Source of the DNA: Bacillota bacterium
Lineage (GTDB): Bacteria > Bacillota > Clostridia > Christensenellales > UMGS416
Reading direction: 5' to 3'
NCBI GenBank assembly: GCA_023409755.1
Contig: JAEYRA010000110.1
Coordinates: 1 to 25,178 of the forward strand
Length of the DNA stretch: 25,178 nucleotides
The notes beneath the pieces were generated by a model, which worked only from the letters and a program-made list of their open reading frames with translations, was not told the origin of the DNA and made no database searches. Shown here piece after piece: positions 6,788-13,928 of the stretch. Position 1 is the stretch's first letter; the number at the start of each line of letters is the position of its first letter. Both the position numbers and the translations under genes were made by a program.

Positions 6788-6820
6788 GGCCGGACCCATA
6801 CGGGTTCGGCCTGTTCTTTT
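6788..6820 (+). terminator. Rho-independent terminator of the araM-like operon
   Basis: GGCCGGACCC pairs with GGGTTCGGCC (one G-U) around the tetraloop ATAC, followed by TGTTCTTTT. It lies 63 bases after the esterase stop and upstream of the sigH promoter. Confidence 0.85.
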
Positions 6821-6876
6821 GTGCCAATTTCACAAAATGTTCACGCTATGGGAGCGATTTTCGCCAAGAACTTCCC

Positions 6877-6905
6877 TTGACGATGGCACACCTCGGTTCT
6901 ATAAT
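6877..6905 (+). promoter_or_regulatory. SigA-type promoter of sigH
   Basis: TTGACG (6877-6882), a 17-base spacer, and a perfect TATAAT (6900-6905). The expected transcript start near 6912 leaves the ATG at 6919 almost leaderless and favours the start at 6943. Confidence 0.85.
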
Positions 6906-6942
6906 TGAATAGGTTTATATGCATACGAAGGGAAACCATGCC

Positions 6943-7602
6943 ATGATGACGGTGGAACAAGTCCTGTCAGAATATGCGCTGAATGGGCGTTTTTCACGCT
7001 TTGATGGCCTGGAGGACGATCAGGCCGTGTCCCTTGTGCAGAACGGTGACTCAGAAGCGCTGGACTACCTTCTTTATAAGTACAAGAACTTTGTGCGCAG
7101 CAAGGCGCGCTCCTATTTCCTCGTGGGTGCCGACCGGGAGGACATCATTCAGGAAGGAATGATCGGCTTCTTTAAGGCCGTGCGGGACTATCGCCCCGAC
7201 CGTGCCGCTTCCTTCCACGTCTTTGCGGAGATCTGCATCACCCGCCAGATCATCACCGCAATCAAGACGGCGACCCGGCAGAAGCACATACCGCTCAATT
7301 CCTACGTGTCCCTCAACAAGCCCGTGTACGACGAAGACTGTGAGCGGACGCTGATGGATGTGGTCCCCATGGAGTATGTCAACTCCCCGGAGGATCTGCT
7401 TATCGACCAGGAGAAGCGTGATTATCTCAACCGCAAGATGGATGAAACACTCTCGGACCTGGAATGGGAGGTACTCAACTCCTATCTTCAGGACAAGAGC
7501 TACCATGAGATTGCCCACGATCTCAGCCGCCACGTGAAGTCAGTGGACAACGCACTGCAGCGGGTCAAGCGGAAGATGGAGCGTTTCCTGGAGGAAGCGT
7601 AG
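6943..7602 (+). CDS. sigH: RNA polymerase sporulation sigma factor SigH
   Basis: The factor directs RNA polymerase to early-stationary and sporulation genes. The 219-residue sequence has sigma-70 region 2 at about residues 39-105, including GADREDIIQEGMIGFFKAVRDY. The stretch CITRQIITAIKTATRQKH followed by IPLNSYVSLNKP is the hallmark of SigH among sigma factors. Region 4, with its helix-turn-helix (YHEIAHDLSRHVKSVDNALQRV), is at about residues 165-215. AAGGGA at 6928-6933 supports ATG 6943 (or 6946); ATG 6919 has no good site. The gene is monocistronic, with a consensus promoter and a strong terminator. Its presence, with YlbJ, implies a sporulation programme. Confidence 0.95.
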   Translation: MMTVEQVLSEYALNGRFSRFDGLEDDQAVSLVQNGDSEALDYLLYKYKNFVRSKARSYFLVGADREDIIQEGMIGFFKAVRDYRPDRAASFHVFAEICITRQIITAIKTATRQKHIPLNSYVSLNKPVYDEDCERTLMDVVPMEYVNSPEDLLIDQEKRDYLNRKMDETLSDLEWEVLNSYLQDKSYHEIAHDLSRHVKSVDNALQRVKRKMERFLEEA

Positions 7603-7629
7603 ACGCCCTGCCACAACACGCAACGATAA

Positions 7630-7656
7630 AACGCGGAAGCAAATTGCTTCCGCGTT
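7630..7656. terminator. Bidirectional terminator between sigH and the ligase gene
   Basis: AACGCGGAAGCAA and TTGCTTCCGCGTT form a perfect inverted repeat (13 bp arms around one A; in practice an 11-bp stem with AAATT as loop). GTTGTGTT follows on the + strand and TTATCG on the - strand. It serves sigH, 28 bases after its stop, and probably the convergent ligase gene. Confidence 0.85.
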
Positions 7657-7763
7657 GTTGTGTTCCAGCTCTCCCCCTGGCAGCGCAGCTCTTGCTTTGC
7701 GGGCAGGACATCGCTTGGCGCTTCTCTAGTCTCGCGGCGATGGCTGGCCGCCCAGCCGCCCCG

Positions 7764-8939
7764 TCAGTGGGGCACGCGGTAAGCCGGCTGCTTGGCGGCG
7801 GTGGGCAGGGGTAGCGGCGGCAGCATCACCACCGGCATGTGCTGGAAGGCACTGCAGGACAGCAGCAATGAAAACAACACCGCCGTCTGGGGCCACAGGA
7901 TGGTCACGTCGGTCAGACCGTGGGTCAGTAGGGCAGCGGTGGCGGCAAACAGCAGCGCATAGGGCGAGCCGTCGGTGCGGGTGGAGACCAGCCCGCGCAG
8001 CGCCCCGCGGAGCAGCGGCAGCAGGAACCCGGCGAGCATCAGACACCCGACCAGGCCATAGTTGAGCAGCATGTCCAGATACAGGTTGTGGGCATGGGGG
8101 TATGCCCCGGCGCTCAGGTTGAAGTAGGCCATAGTACCCGTGCCAAAGAGCGGGTTTTCTCGTATGTAGGAGAGCGCTTGCCGCCAGATGTCAACGCGGA
8201 CGTCGGCAGCTGGCCCCAGGTGGGTCATGCGCGGCAGTAGTTCCGGAATCATGGTGGAGAGGTATATCGCTCCCGCACCGCCCAGCAGCACCAGTACCGC
8301 CTGCAACGGCTTTCGGTTCAGCGCCAGCAACGCCACCATGCCAATGAGCAACGCCACCCACGCCGACCGGCAGCCCGTGGCATCAAGCGCCACCAGGTTT
8401 ACCAGTAGCAGGCTCAGTGAGTAGACACGCTCCAGGCGGCCCTTTCGGCTCAGCAGCTGGTTCGCGGCAATCAGCAGCACAAACTCCAGCGCTGCCGCGT
8501 AATAGTTGGGGTTCCAAAAGAGGGAGGAGACCCGCTCGATCCCCAGTGCATACCGCTGCACAAAAGCAATGAGGGCCGCTGGTATGCTCAGCAGACACAC
8601 CAAATCCAGCAGGCGGCGCTGCAACGCAGGCGTCATGTGGGCGGTGAGGTAGAGGATGAGGCAGAGGAAGCAAACGACCAGAAAGCCCACGAGCACGCCG
8701 ACCCAGTTGCCCCACAGGGCAGGGATCGTCAGCGCCAGCGCCGCAAAGGGCAGTAGCCACCGGGCGTGTGGCACGCTCAGCAGTTGCGCCCGGCGTTCCT
8801 CATTGCAAAACAGGTAGACCGTGAGGCCAATGGCCAGCGCAGCAGTGGCCACGGCGTTGACAAAGGCCGACAGCACCGCAAGCGTAATGAGCACTTCCGG
8901 TAGCTTAGGCGTTTTCCACCTGTTCTTTGACGAGAGCAT
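7764..8939 (-). CDS. O-antigen ligase/polymerase (Wzy_C) family membrane protein
   Basis: The roughly 391-residue product is almost wholly hydrophobic, with about ten to twelve predicted membrane helices. It carries the Wzy_C signature: ENPLFGTGTMAYF and then AYPHAHNLYLDMLLNYGLVG near residue 280. Such proteins polymerise or transfer undecaprenyl-linked glycans; in Firmicutes they serve capsular or wall polysaccharides or protein O-glycosylation. ATG 8939 is chosen because hydrophobic sequence starts soon after it. Its ribosome-binding site is weak (AAGGAG lies about 16 bases upstream). The gene stands alone between the terminators at 7630-7656 and 9016-9053. Related clostridia usually have plsX at this place after rpmF. 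Bases 7657-7763 hold only a small GGCTGG/CCAGCC hairpin. Confidence 0.8.
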   Translation of the reverse strand: MLSSKNRWKTPKLPEVLITLAVLSAFVNAVATAALAIGLTVYLFCNEERRAQLLSVPHARWLLPFAALALTIPALWGNWVGVLVGFLVVCFLCLILYLTAHMTPALQRRLLDLVCLLSIPAALIAFVQRYALGIERVSSLFWNPNYYAAALEFVLLIAANQLLSRKGRLERVYSLSLLLVNLVALDATGCRSAWVALLIGMVALLALNRKPLQAVLVLLGGAGAIYLSTMIPELLPRMTHLGPAADVRVDIWRQALSYIRENPLFGTGTMAYFNLSAGAYPHAHNLYLDMLLNYGLVGCLMLAGFLLPLLRGALRGLVSTRTDGSPYALLFAATAALLTHGLTDVTILWPQTAVLFSLLLSCSAFQHMPVVMLPPLPLPTAAKQPAYRVPH

Positions 8940-9015
8940 GGAACCGATCGTTGTACTCCTTCCATTCCTTCCCATTGGGGGTATGGAATATGATGTTTTT
9001 GGAATATACTTAGCG

Positions 9016-9053
9016 CAAAGGAAAAGGCTGCCTCCACCTGCGGAAACAGCCTT
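9016..9053 (-). terminator. Rho-independent terminator after rpmF
   Basis: On the - strand AAGGCTGTTTCC pairs with GGAGGCAGCCTT (12 bp, two G-U) around GCAGGT, followed by TTCCTTT. It begins 19 bases after the rpmF stop and separates rpmF from the ligase gene. Confidence 0.85.
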
Positions 9054-9072
9054 GCTTGGTACCTGGCAGCAA

Positions 9073-9270
9073 TTACTTCGCCTTCGCGGCCGTATCCACA
9101 TTGACGACCTGACGACCGTCATAATACCCGCAGTTGCCGCACACACGGTGGGGCAGCTTGGCATGCTTGCAGCGCGGGCACTCATTGATCGGGGGCTTCT
9201 TCAGCTTCCAATTGGCCAGACGCGAACGCGAACGGGCCTTGGAGTGTCTGCCTTTGGGACAAATCGACAT
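9073..9270 (-). CDS. rpmF: 50S ribosomal protein L32
   Basis: The 65-residue basic protein is a structural component of the large ribosomal subunit. It shows the L32 pattern: a basic N terminus (GRHSKARSRSRLANWKL) and a zinc ribbon with Cys31-x2-Cys34 and Cys44-x2-Cys47 (CPRC, CGNC), with KLPHRVCGNCGYYDGRQV. All four zinc ligands are present. The N terminus reads MSICPKGRH where many L32 proteins read MAVPKRRH, giving an extra Cys4. AAGGAGGTG precedes the ATG. It follows yceD by 29 bases in the conserved yceD-rpmF pair and is closed by the terminator at 9016-9053. Confidence 0.96.
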   Translation of the reverse strand: MSICPKGRHSKARSRSRLANWKLKKPPINECPRCKHAKLPHRVCGNCGYYDGRQVVNVDTAAKAK

Positions 9271-9299
9271 GGATCACACCTCCTTGTTCCTTGAGCTTT

Positions 9300-9785
9300 T
9301 CAGTCTGCGGCGAATGGGGATTCGCCATCCGGGTCGGCCCCGCGGCAGTTGCAGGTTTCCTTGTTCCTGTCTGCGCCGCACACTGGACATAAGCCCCGGC
9401 AGTTTGGGTTACACAGATGCCTCGTTGGCGTCTGCAGGGCGATGAGATCGTTGACCATCTGGTCGAGTGTCAGCGTCTCCCCCTGGTACAGGTAGCGATC
9501 GGGGTGGTTGTCGTCTGCGGTCTTGGCGTATTCTTCCTCAAACGATATGTCCAAGGAGACGGGAACGTCGGTGAGACACCGGGCACAAGCGGCTAGATAG
9601 GACACATGCACCGTTCCGTGAACCAAGATGTCCTCCCCGGTGGAGAGAACCTCACCGCTGATGGCAATGGGTTCCTGGAAACGAAGGTGCTCGCCGGCAT
9701 TCTCCATCGTTTCCGCCGTCTCCAGCAGGTGGAAGGGGACGGCGACACCAGGATGTTTGACGGCTGAAGCAACGTTTACGACCAT
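9300..9785 (-). CDS. yceD: DUF177/YceD family protein
   Basis: The 161-residue protein belongs to the YceD/DUF177 family (YlbN in B. subtilis). Its gene almost always precedes rpmF, and it has been linked to 23S rRNA/ribosome maturation. The core LAACARCLTDVPVSLDISFEEEY is typical, and the C-terminal region carries the cysteine motif CNPNCRGLCPVCGADRN, probably metal-binding. GGAGGG lies four bases before ATG 9785; the longer open frame to 9812 lacks a site. A consensus promoter lies about 27 bases upstream, so yceD-rpmF can be transcribed without ackA. Confidence 0.92.
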   Translation of the reverse strand: MVVNVASAVKHPGVAVPFHLLETAETMENAGEHLRFQEPIAISGEVLSTGEDILVHGTVHVSYLAACARCLTDVPVSLDISFEEEYAKTADDNHPDRYLYQGETLTLDQMVNDLIALQTPTRHLCNPNCRGLCPVCGADRNKETCNCRGADPDGESPFAAD

Positions 9786-9811
9786 GAACCCTCCGAATCG
9801 GTAACAAAGCA

Positions 9812-9840
9812 ATTATAGTGAGTCAACACGGTCTTGTCAA
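9812..9840 (-). promoter_or_regulatory. Consensus SigA promoter of yceD-rpmF
   Basis: On the - strand TTGACA (9840-9835), exactly 17 bases, then TATAAT (9817-9812). Both hexamers are perfect. The -35 lies nine bases past the ackA stop, so ackA has no room for its own terminator and may read through. Confidence 0.92.
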
Positions 9841-9848
9841 CCGGCTCT

Positions 9849-11048
9849 TTACCGTGTGCCGGTTGTCAGGGCCAGCGTGTCGCGCGCGATGACAAGTTCT
9901 TCGTTGGTGGAAATGACGAGCGTGCGTACCCGCGCCCCGGGGGCGGAGATGTCCAGCTCGGCCGCGCGCTGGGTGTTCTTCTCCTCGTCGATGGCAATGC
10001 CCAGGAAGTCCAGATTGGTGAGGATTTGGGAACGCAGGCGTGGGTTATTCTCCCCAATGCCGGCGGTGAACACCACGGCGTCCAGCCCGCCCATGGCGGC
10101 TGCATAGGAGCCGATGTACTTGCGGATGCGGTAGCAGAACATGTTGACGGCGGTCTGGCAGCGCTTGTTGCCCTCATCGGCCGCGGCCAGCACGTCACGC
10201 ATGTCGGAGCTGACGCCCGAAATGCCAATGAGGCCTGACTTCTTGTTCAGGATGTTGAGCATCTCACCGATGGAGAGATCGTCGTTGTTCATCAGGGTCT
10301 CAAGCACGGCGGGGTCAAGGTCGCCACTGCGGGTGCCCATCAGCACGCCTTCGAGAGGAGTGAGCCCCATCGAGGTATCCAGCACCTTGCCATCGCTGAC
10401 CGCGGCCACCGAGCAGCCATTGCCCAGGTGGCAGGTGACGATCTTCAAGCCGGGCTTGCCGCCCAGCATCTCAATGGCGCGGGCGGAAACGTACTTGTGG
10501 CTGGTGCCGTGGAAGCCATAGCGGCGCACGTGGTACTTCTCGTAGTATTCATACGGAATGCCATAGAGGTAGGCATAATCGGGCATGGTCTGGTGGAAGG
10601 CGGTGTCAAACACGGCCACCATGGGGGTGTTAGGCATGACTTCCCGGCAGGCCTGGATGCCCATAAGGTTGGCGGGGTTGTGCAGCGGCCCCAACGGGAT
10701 GACGTCCTTGATGACCTGAATGGCCTCTTCATCGATGAGCACCGAATCCTTATACCGCTCACCGCAGTGCAGCACCCGGTGGCCGACGGCGTTGATGGCG
10801 TTCATGTTGTCGATGACGCCATGCTTTGGGTCGGTCAGGGTGTCCAGCACCAGGCGCATGGCCGCGATGTGGTCCTTCATGGGGCGCTCAATGAGCACAT
10901 CCTCCCGCCCGTCGACACGGTGCCGCAGGTTGGAGCCTTCAATGCCGATGCGCTCCACCAAACCCTTGGCGATAACCTGCTCATTCTGCATGTCGATGAG
11001 CTGGTACTTGAGCGACGAACTGCCGGCATTGATTACGAGTATCTTCAT
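9849..11048 (-). CDS. ackA: Acetate kinase
   Basis: The enzyme interconverts acetyl phosphate + ADP and acetate + ATP, the ATP-forming step of acetate fermentation, in the cytoplasm. The 399-residue length is normal. It begins MKILVINAGSSSLKYQL with Asn7. GHRVLHCGE holds Arg91, FDTAFHQTMP holds Asp148, RYGFHGTSHKYV holds His180, MGTRSGDLDP holds Arg240, and the C-terminal STNEELVIARDT holds Glu383; all expected active-site residues are present. GAGGAGG precedes the start. The order ackA-yceD-rpmF is conserved in clostridia. The usual partner pta is not in the window. Confidence 0.97.
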   Translation of the reverse strand: MKILVINAGSSSLKYQLIDMQNEQVIAKGLVERIGIEGSNLRHRVDGREDVLIERPMKDHIAAMRLVLDTLTDPKHGVIDNMNAINAVGHRVLHCGERYKDSVLIDEEAIQVIKDVIPLGPLHNPANLMGIQACREVMPNTPMVAVFDTAFHQTMPDYAYLYGIPYEYYEKYHVRRYGFHGTSHKYVSARAIEMLGGKPGLKIVTCHLGNGCSVAAVSDGKVLDTSMGLTPLEGVLMGTRSGDLDPAVLETLMNNDDLSIGEMLNILNKKSGLIGISGVSSDMRDVLAAADEGNKRCQTAVNMFCYRIRKYIGSYAAAMGGLDAVVFTAGIGENNPRLRSQILTNLDFLGIAIDEEKNTQRAAELDISAPGARVRTLVISTNEELVIARDTLALTTGTR

Positions 11049-11111
11049 GGGTACCTCCTCTATGATGGACGGGAAACCGTCAATATCCGTTACATGTCAC
11101 GCCAACACGGT

Positions 11112-11140
11112 ATTATAAACCCATCGAATGTGAAACTCAA
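11112..11140 (-). promoter_or_regulatory. Promoter of ackA
   Basis: On the - strand TTGAGT (11140-11135), 17 bases, TATAAT (11117-11112). This places the start of transcription about 57 bases before the ackA ATG. Confidence 0.75.
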
Positions 11141-11149
11141 ATCAAAAGT

Positions 11150-11167
11150 TTATGATTTATCACACAA
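11150..11167 (-). promoter_or_regulatory. Possible Rex operator upstream of ackA
   Basis: The - strand reads TTGTG-TGATAAAT-CATAA, 18 bases. It fits the Rex operator layout TTGTG-N8-CACAA with one change in the outer arms but poor symmetry inside. It ends ten bases before the ackA -35. Rex itself is encoded at 19881-20555. Confidence 0.3.
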
Positions 11168-11267
11168 TTCTCCATAAAATGAGCAGAAAACTGTTATTTC
11201 TTTGTATGGTTGCGTCCCATCATTCAGAAAGTACGGCCAACCAATGGCAGCTGCTCAGGGGATCGGT

Positions 11268-11771
11268 TCAAATCTCAAAGAGCAGCACCTCGCCCGGGGT
11301 GCCGTCGGGGTAGACAGCGTCGGGGTGGTCACGCAACACCTCGTAATGGCCCCCGGTGGCGTCACTCACCACCTTGTTCCAGAAGGCCACCGAGGCCGTG
11401 TTCTTGGTGTGGTACTTGAGCTGCCACCGGCCGTGGAACCGCTCAAACAGCTGTTGCACGGCGAACCGCCCCAAACCGCACCGACGGTACTTGTACATAA
11501 CGAAAAACTCGCTCATGGTATAATCGGTGGGGCGGTCGACTTCCGGGTAATCGTTGACCATGACAAAGCCTGCCAGCTTCCCATCGGCCAGAAGGAAGAA
11601 CGCCCACCGGTTGTCTTCGGTCCAGTAATGGTCCAAAAAACAGTAATCGTAGAGGCCGTGTTTGTTCACATCCCGCAGATCGTATTGGGAGAACTCATAA
11701 TCATATTTCTCCAGCAGATTGCGCAGGATGCCTTTGTCCTCTCTCTCCACGGGCACGAATTCCATGTGCAT
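11268..11771 (-). CDS. GNAT family N-acetyltransferase
   Basis: The 167-residue protein has the GNAT fold. Motif A carries the acetyl-CoA pyrophosphate loop YRRCGLGRFAVQQLFE (the R-x-x-G-x-G type), after the beta strand SEFFVMYKY. The later KNTASVAFWNKVV is motif B, and the C-terminal strand EVLLFEI closes the domain. The acceptor is unknown; it could be a small molecule or a protein. AAGGAG with nine bases to ATG 11771 (MHMEFVPVERED) is a better start than ATG 11795, which lacks a site. It lies where clostridia often carry pta, between ylbM and ackA. Confidence 0.85.
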   Translation of the reverse strand: MHMEFVPVEREDKGILRNLLEKYDYEFSQYDLRDVNKHGLYDYCFLDHYWTEDNRWAFFLLADGKLAGFVMVNDYPEVDRPTDYTMSEFFVMYKYRRCGLGRFAVQQLFERFHGRWQLKYHTKNTASVAFWNKVVSDATGGHYEVLRDHPDAVYPDGTPGEVLLFEI

Positions 11772-11801
11772 TGGTATAATCTCCTTGTTGTTCATGGGTT
11801 C

Positions 11802-11830
11802 ATTTTACTATGGGAACCCATGTGTGTCGA
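11802..11830 (-). promoter_or_regulatory. Promoter of the GNAT gene, with nested inverted repeats
   Basis: On the - strand TCGACA (11830-11825), 17 bases, TAAAAT (11807-11802). The spacer contains the perfect 12-base palindrome ATGGGAACCCAT (11810-11821). A wider inverted repeat, CATGGGTTC (11793-11801) and GAACCCATG (11814-11822), brackets the -10. Confidence 0.6.
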
Positions 11831-11846
11831 TGTAGACGGTAAAGTT

Positions 11847-11855
11847 TGGTATAAT
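11847..11855 (+). promoter_or_regulatory. Extended -10 promoter of ylbM
   Basis: TGGTATAAT, an extended -10 with a perfect hexamer at 11850-11855. No good -35 is seen. It lies 22-31 bases before the two candidate ylbM start codons. Confidence 0.55.
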
Positions 11856-11876
11856 AACCCCATCCAACAGAAAGGG

Positions 11877-13085
11877 GTGAGCCCCCTGCGCATCGCTGGC
11901 GTCATTGCGGAGTACAACCCCTTTCACAATGGCCACCGTTACCATGTGGAGGCCGCCCGTGCCGCGGGCTGCGACGCCGTGGTGGCGGTGATGAGCGGCA
12001 ACTTTGTGCAGCGGGGGGAGCCGGCGGCATTCGACAAATGGGCGCGCACCCGCATGGCGCTGGCCGGCGGGGTGGACGCCGTGTTTGAGTTGCCTCAGTT
12101 CTATGCCCTGCAGCCGGCGGAGTGGTTTGCCTGTGGCGGCGTGCGGGTGCTGCACGGCCTGGGGGTGGACGCGCTGGCATTCGGCACCGAAGTGGATGAC
12201 CTCGACACGCTTCGCCAACAGGCGGCGCTGTGGCGGGGCGAATCGCCGGAGTTGCAGGCAGCCATCCGGCGGGCGTTGGGGGAGGGCAAGAGCCACCCAC
12301 GGGCTCGGTACGAAGCCGCGGCGGCCCAAGGCCTGCCGGCAGAGGCACTGCTCAATCCCAACGCCGTGCTGGCGTCCATGTATCTTCATTGGCTAAGCGA
12401 ACTGTGCAGCCCCATGGAGCCGCTGCCCGTGCGCCGGGTGGAGGCGGCTTACCACGACGAGGACATCGCCGGGGCCATCGCCAGCGCCACGGCGGTGCGG
12501 CGGTCGCTGGCCGCAGGGGACGACCGCTGGCGGCAAGCCGTGCCCCAGGCAGTGGCGTCGCTCATCGACGGGTTAGCTGCCGCCGGATGCGGGCCGGTGC
12601 AGGCTGATGACCTGGGGCAGGCTTTGCTCTATGCCCTGCGCACCGGCGCGCCGCTGCCCGACCGGGCCGAGGGGCTCGACAACCGCATGCGCACCGCGGC
12701 TATGGCCTGCGGCACGGCGGAGGAATTCTATGCCGCTGTCAAATGCCGCCGCTACACGCTGGCGCGCATCAAGCGGGCGGCCATGCTGGCGCTTCTGGGT
12801 GTCACCGCCGACGACGTGGCTCTGTTGCGGGCCGAGCAGCCCGTTTACGCTCGTCTACTTGGCTATGCCCGCCGGGTCGAGTGGCTGGTGGGGGAGCTGG
12901 GGCGGCGGGCGACGATCCCCTTTGTAGCGCGGCCCGGTTCGTTCCGGCCCGAAGCGGGAGCAATGGAGCGCCTGTGGCTGACCGACCGACGGGCCAGCGA
13001 CCTTTACGCCCTGGCACACAGAAATCCCGCCGGCCGGCAGGGCGGGCGGGATTTCACCGAGCGTATGATCGTGTGGGAAGACTAA
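11877..13085 (+). CDS. tmcAL: tRNA(Met) cytidine acetate ligase (YlbM/TmcAL)
   Basis: TmcAL uses ATP and acetate to make N4-acetylcytidine at the wobble position of elongator tRNA(Met). Family marks are the N-terminal IAEYNPFHNGH with the nucleotidyltransferase HNGH, then VMSGNFVQRGEPA and FELPQFYALQPAEWFA; the C-terminal half contains AVKCRRYTLARIKRAAM. Length is about 400 residues, as usual. GTG at 11877 is given as the conventional start, but it abuts its AAAGGG. CTG at 11886 has AAGGGGTGA at proper distance and yields the canonical start (M)RIAGVIAEYNPFHNGH. The stop overlaps the convergent ylbK stop. AckA next door works on the same acetate pool. Confidence 0.92.
   Translation: MSPLRIAGVIAEYNPFHNGHRYHVEAARAAGCDAVVAVMSGNFVQRGEPAAFDKWARTRMALAGGVDAVFELPQFYALQPAEWFACGGVRVLHGLGVDALAFGTEVDDLDTLRQQAALWRGESPELQAAIRRALGEGKSHPRARYEAAAAQGLPAEALLNPNAVLASMYLHWLSELCSPMEPLPVRRVEAAYHDEDIAGAIASATAVRRSLAAGDDRWRQAVPQAVASLIDGLAAAGCGPVQADDLGQALLYALRTGAPLPDRAEGLDNRMRTAAMACGTAEEFYAAVKCRRYTLARIKRAAMLALLGVTADDVALLRAEQPVYARLLGYARRVEWLVGELGRRATIPFVARPGSFRPEAGAMERLWLTDRRASDLYALAHRNPAGRQGGRDFTERMIVWED
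13021..13055. terminator. Hairpin inside the 3' end of ylbM, possible terminator for ylbK
   Basis: GAAATCCCGCC and GGCGGGATTTC form an 11-bp perfect stem around a 13-base GC-rich loop. On the - strand it begins 27 bases after the ylbK stop and ends with ATTTC. Because ylbM and ylbK overlap, a terminator for ylbK could only lie inside ylbM. Confidence 0.45.
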
Positions 13086-13903
13086 GCCTCGGTCGGTTCG
13101 GGCAGCAGGGGAATGTCAGCGGCGGCAAGTTTCCCCTCCAGTTCCTCCATGGCGGCCAGCGCGGCCAGCCGCCCCCGGGCGATGAATTCCTCCACCAGGT
13201 TGAAGCTGGATAGGCTCATGCCCCGGGTGTCCGGGGCCAGCACCACATCGGCTGTCACCAGGCGCGTGCGCATGACCTCCCATTCCATGAGCTCATAGGA
13301 GCTGAGCAGCACGTCCATGATGGTCTTGGGGGTGGTGCGGCCGCCGCCCTGGTAACCTACGTCGACCGCAATGACGAAGTCCGCGCCCATGTCCCGTGCC
13401 ACGTCCGCGGGGATGCGGTCGAGCACCCCGCCGTCCACGTAGGTCTTGCCGTCCATCATCACCGGCTCAAACACCCCGGGGATGGAGAGACTGGCCCGCA
13501 CGGCGTCGGTGACTTTGCCGGTGGTGAACACCCGGGTGGCGCAATCCTCCAGGCAGGTGGCCACCGCGGCATAGGGGATCTTCAGGTCTTCGATGATACG
13601 GTCGCCGGTGAGGGTGCGGATGATCGCCTCCACCCGCGCGCCGCGCACCAGGCCCTTGCGTGGCATTGTCATGTCGAAGATCTTGCGGTAGTCCATCGTG
13701 CAGATCTGCGCGGCCAGCTGGTGCAGCAGTTTGGCCGGGGTACCGCTGGCGTAGATGGCCCCCACGACCGACCCCATGGAGCTGCCGGTGATGAGGTCAA
13801 TGGGAACGCGCCGTTCCTCCAGCACTTCCAGCACGCCGATGTGTACCAGGCCCTTGGCTGAGCCCGAGCCCAACGCCAGGCCGACCTTCTTCCGCTCACT
13901 CAT
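13082..13903 (-). CDS. ylbK: Patatin-like phospholipase family protein (YlbK/RssA-like)
   Basis: The 273-residue protein has the patatin fold with a Ser-Asp dyad. The oxyanion-hole motif is LALGSGSAKGLVHIGVL, the nucleophile Ser42 lies in TGSSMGS (GxSxG), and Asp157 lies in YVDGGVLDRIP. The family contains RssA of E. coli and YlbK of B. subtilis, presumed lipid or acyl hydrolases; the substrate is unknown. GGAGGGTGAGG precedes ATG 13903; the open frame to 13927 has no better start. The neighbours ylbM and ylbJ match the ylb cluster. Its start codon and ribosome-binding site lie within the opposing sigma-E-type promoter of ylbJ. Confidence 0.9.
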   Translation of the reverse strand: MSERKKVGLALGSGSAKGLVHIGVLEVLEERRVPIDLITGSSMGSVVGAIYASGTPAKLLHQLAAQICTMDYRKIFDMTMPRKGLVRGARVEAIIRTLTGDRIIEDLKIPYAAVATCLEDCATRVFTTGKVTDAVRASLSIPGVFEPVMMDGKTYVDGGVLDRIPADVARDMGADFVIAVDVGYQGGGRTTPKTIMDVLLSSYELMEWEVMRTRLVTADVVLAPDTRGMSLSSFNLVEEFIARGRLAALAAMEELEGKLAAADIPLLPEPTEA

Positions 13904-13928
13904 ATTCCTCACCCTCCTACCATACATT
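13900..13928 (+). promoter_or_regulatory. Sigma-E-type sporulation promoter of ylbJ
   Basis: TCATATT (13900-13906), a 14-base spacer, and CATACATT (13921-13928). This matches every position of the sigma-E consensus (KMATATT, 13-15 bases, CATACAnT). A second sigma-E-like -10, CATACACT, lies at 13952-13959 without a matching -35. ylbJ belongs to the sigma-E regulon in B. subtilis. The leader to the ylbJ start would be about 210 bases. Confidence 0.7.

Noticed and set aside
6831..6850. Rex operator before sigH (TTTCACAAAATGTTCACG)
   Set aside because: The two halves are direct rather than inverted repeats, unlike a Rex site.
11775..11780. TATAAT on the + strand inside the GNAT 5' end as a second ylbM promoter
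   Set aside because: No matching -35, and the better-placed extended -10 at 11847-11855 is closer to ylbM.
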